A stretch of 61,722 nt of DNA, taken from contig NZ_AOIS01000003.1 in the NCBI RefSeq assembly GCF_000337495.1, positions 78,971-140,692 of the forward strand, in the 5' to 3' direction. Both the position numbers and the translations under genes were made by a program. This DNA comes from Haloterrigena salina JCM 13891. GTDB lineage: Archaea; Halobacteriota; Halobacteria; Halobacteriales; Natrialbaceae. Below the pieces are notes generated by a model. That model was not told the origin of the DNA. It searched no databases and saw only the letters and a list, made by a program, of their open reading frames with translations. The stretch's first letter is position 1, and each line of letters starts with the position of its first letter. Positions 61,209 to 61,722 of this stretch are shown in pieces.

Positions 61209-61722
61209 CTAATTCGTCGAAATGAGCCCTCGCAGTAGCGCGAACGGTCCCGGGTTCGGACGGTCCATCCGGAACTCGTCCTCGCTCGGGAAGTCGAAGT
61301 TCTCGACGTCGCCGCCGAACCCGCGGTTCTCCTGTAAGTGGATGATCGCGGGCAGGTCGAAGTTGACCCACTGAACCAGCGTTCGCGTCAGTTCCTTCGT
61401 TTCTTCCTCGGAGGACGCTCCCTCGAGGTCGACCATGAGCTGGGCCGGGTTGATCTCGACGCCGTTGCTGCCGACTTCCGTCGCGCCGACTTCCTCGGGG
61501 ATCTCGAGCGAGAACGGCACGCCGGTCGGTCCCGTATCGCTATCGCTGGTGACGTCGCCGGCGAGGAGACCGTAGAAGTCGTTCGAGAAGTACGCCATGG
61601 GGTGCCAGTACGGCAGCGCGACGTGCCACATCCAGGCGATGTCGAACTCCCACTCCTGAACCCGCGAGTAGTAGTCCTGGCCGACGGCCTCCATCTCCGC
61701 GTTCAGCCCGAACGCGTTGAGA
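61209..61722 (-). CDS. ABC substrate-binding protein, C-terminal part (gene runs off the window)
   Basis: The last about 171 residues of an SBP family-5 binding protein, with the frame still open at the window edge. It includes EWEFDIAWMWHVALPYWHPMAYFS and ends with SEDEFRMDRPNPGPFALLRGLIS. It is the first gene of the importer operon that continues leftward through the permeases and ATPases. The N-terminal signal lies outside. Confidence 0.8.
   Translation of the reverse strand, partial: LNAFGLNAEMEAVGQDYYSRVQEWEFDIAWMWHVALPYWHPMAYFSNDFYGLLAGDVTSDSDTGPTGVPFSLEIPEEVGATEVGSNGVEINPAQLMVDLEGASSEEETKELTRTLVQWVNFDLPAIIHLQENRGFGGDVENFDFPSEDEFRMDRPNPGPFALLRGLISTN

Noticed and set aside
1-61722. tRNA, rRNA or CRISPR array
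   Set aside because: No cloverleaf-like arms, rRNA landmarks or regularly spaced direct repeats were noticed on reading; a covariance-model scan would be decisive.

Overview
The window reads as chromosomal DNA of a haloarchaeon (class Halobacteria). Most of it is GC-rich, its proteins are strongly acidic, many genes have a TATA-like box 25-31 nt before the start codon (leaderless pattern), and the secreted binding proteins carry twin-arginine signals with a lipobox. Exact genus cannot be read from the sequence alone. I see no rRNA, tRNA or CRISPR array.

Layout. (1) 1-14.5 kb, organic-acid and redox metabolism: a partial aldehyde dehydrogenase, an amidohydrolase overlapping a small Rieske protein, a YjiH-type membrane protein, UspA, a hotdog thioesterase, a large FAD/Fe-S D-lactate dehydrogenase-type protein, an Lrp-like regulator, an orphan alpha-type ADP-forming acyl-CoA synthetase and an SLC13-type carrier. 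(2) 14.7-20 kb: a MATE exporter, then a gene-poor stretch, a nickel/peptide-type binding protein and a truncated permease (decayed transporter). (3) 20.1-26.6 kb: a visibly AT-richer Opp/Dpp operon (binding protein, two permeases, fused double ATPase) and a HAD dehalogenase, followed by a broken oxidoreductase ending at a transposon-end hairpin. (4) 27-34.6 kb: a HEAT/zinc-ribbon protein, then an iron-uptake locus with two promoters, each bracketed by two TTAGG-type palindromes, one FecCD permease, three tandem binding proteins and a flavoprotein. (5) 35-61.7 kb: a sugar island with heparinase-like, GH78 rhamnosidase and GH97 enzymes, sugar carriers, L-rhamnose mutarotase, and enzymes that fit the non-phosphorylating (diketo-hydrolase) L-rhamnose route, ending in a LutB-LutA/LutC L-lactate oxidase, an IclR regulator and an Opp/Dpp importer.

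How it works together (inference): rhamnose-containing oligosaccharides enter through the Opp-type ABC importer or the sodium symporter and are cut inside the cell by GH78/GH97/heparinase-like enzymes, none of which has a visible signal peptide. L-rhamnose is anomerised by RhaM, oxidised to the lactone, opened by the amidohydrolase-type lactonase, dehydrated by the enolase-superfamily enzyme, oxidised again and cleaved by the FAH-family hydrolase to pyruvate plus L-lactate; Lut then turns L-lactate into pyruvate. The two dehydrogenase steps have only two unassigned candidates here, a zinc MDR enzyme and an LLM-class flavin/F420 enzyme. The LLM candidate is the most novel point in the window.
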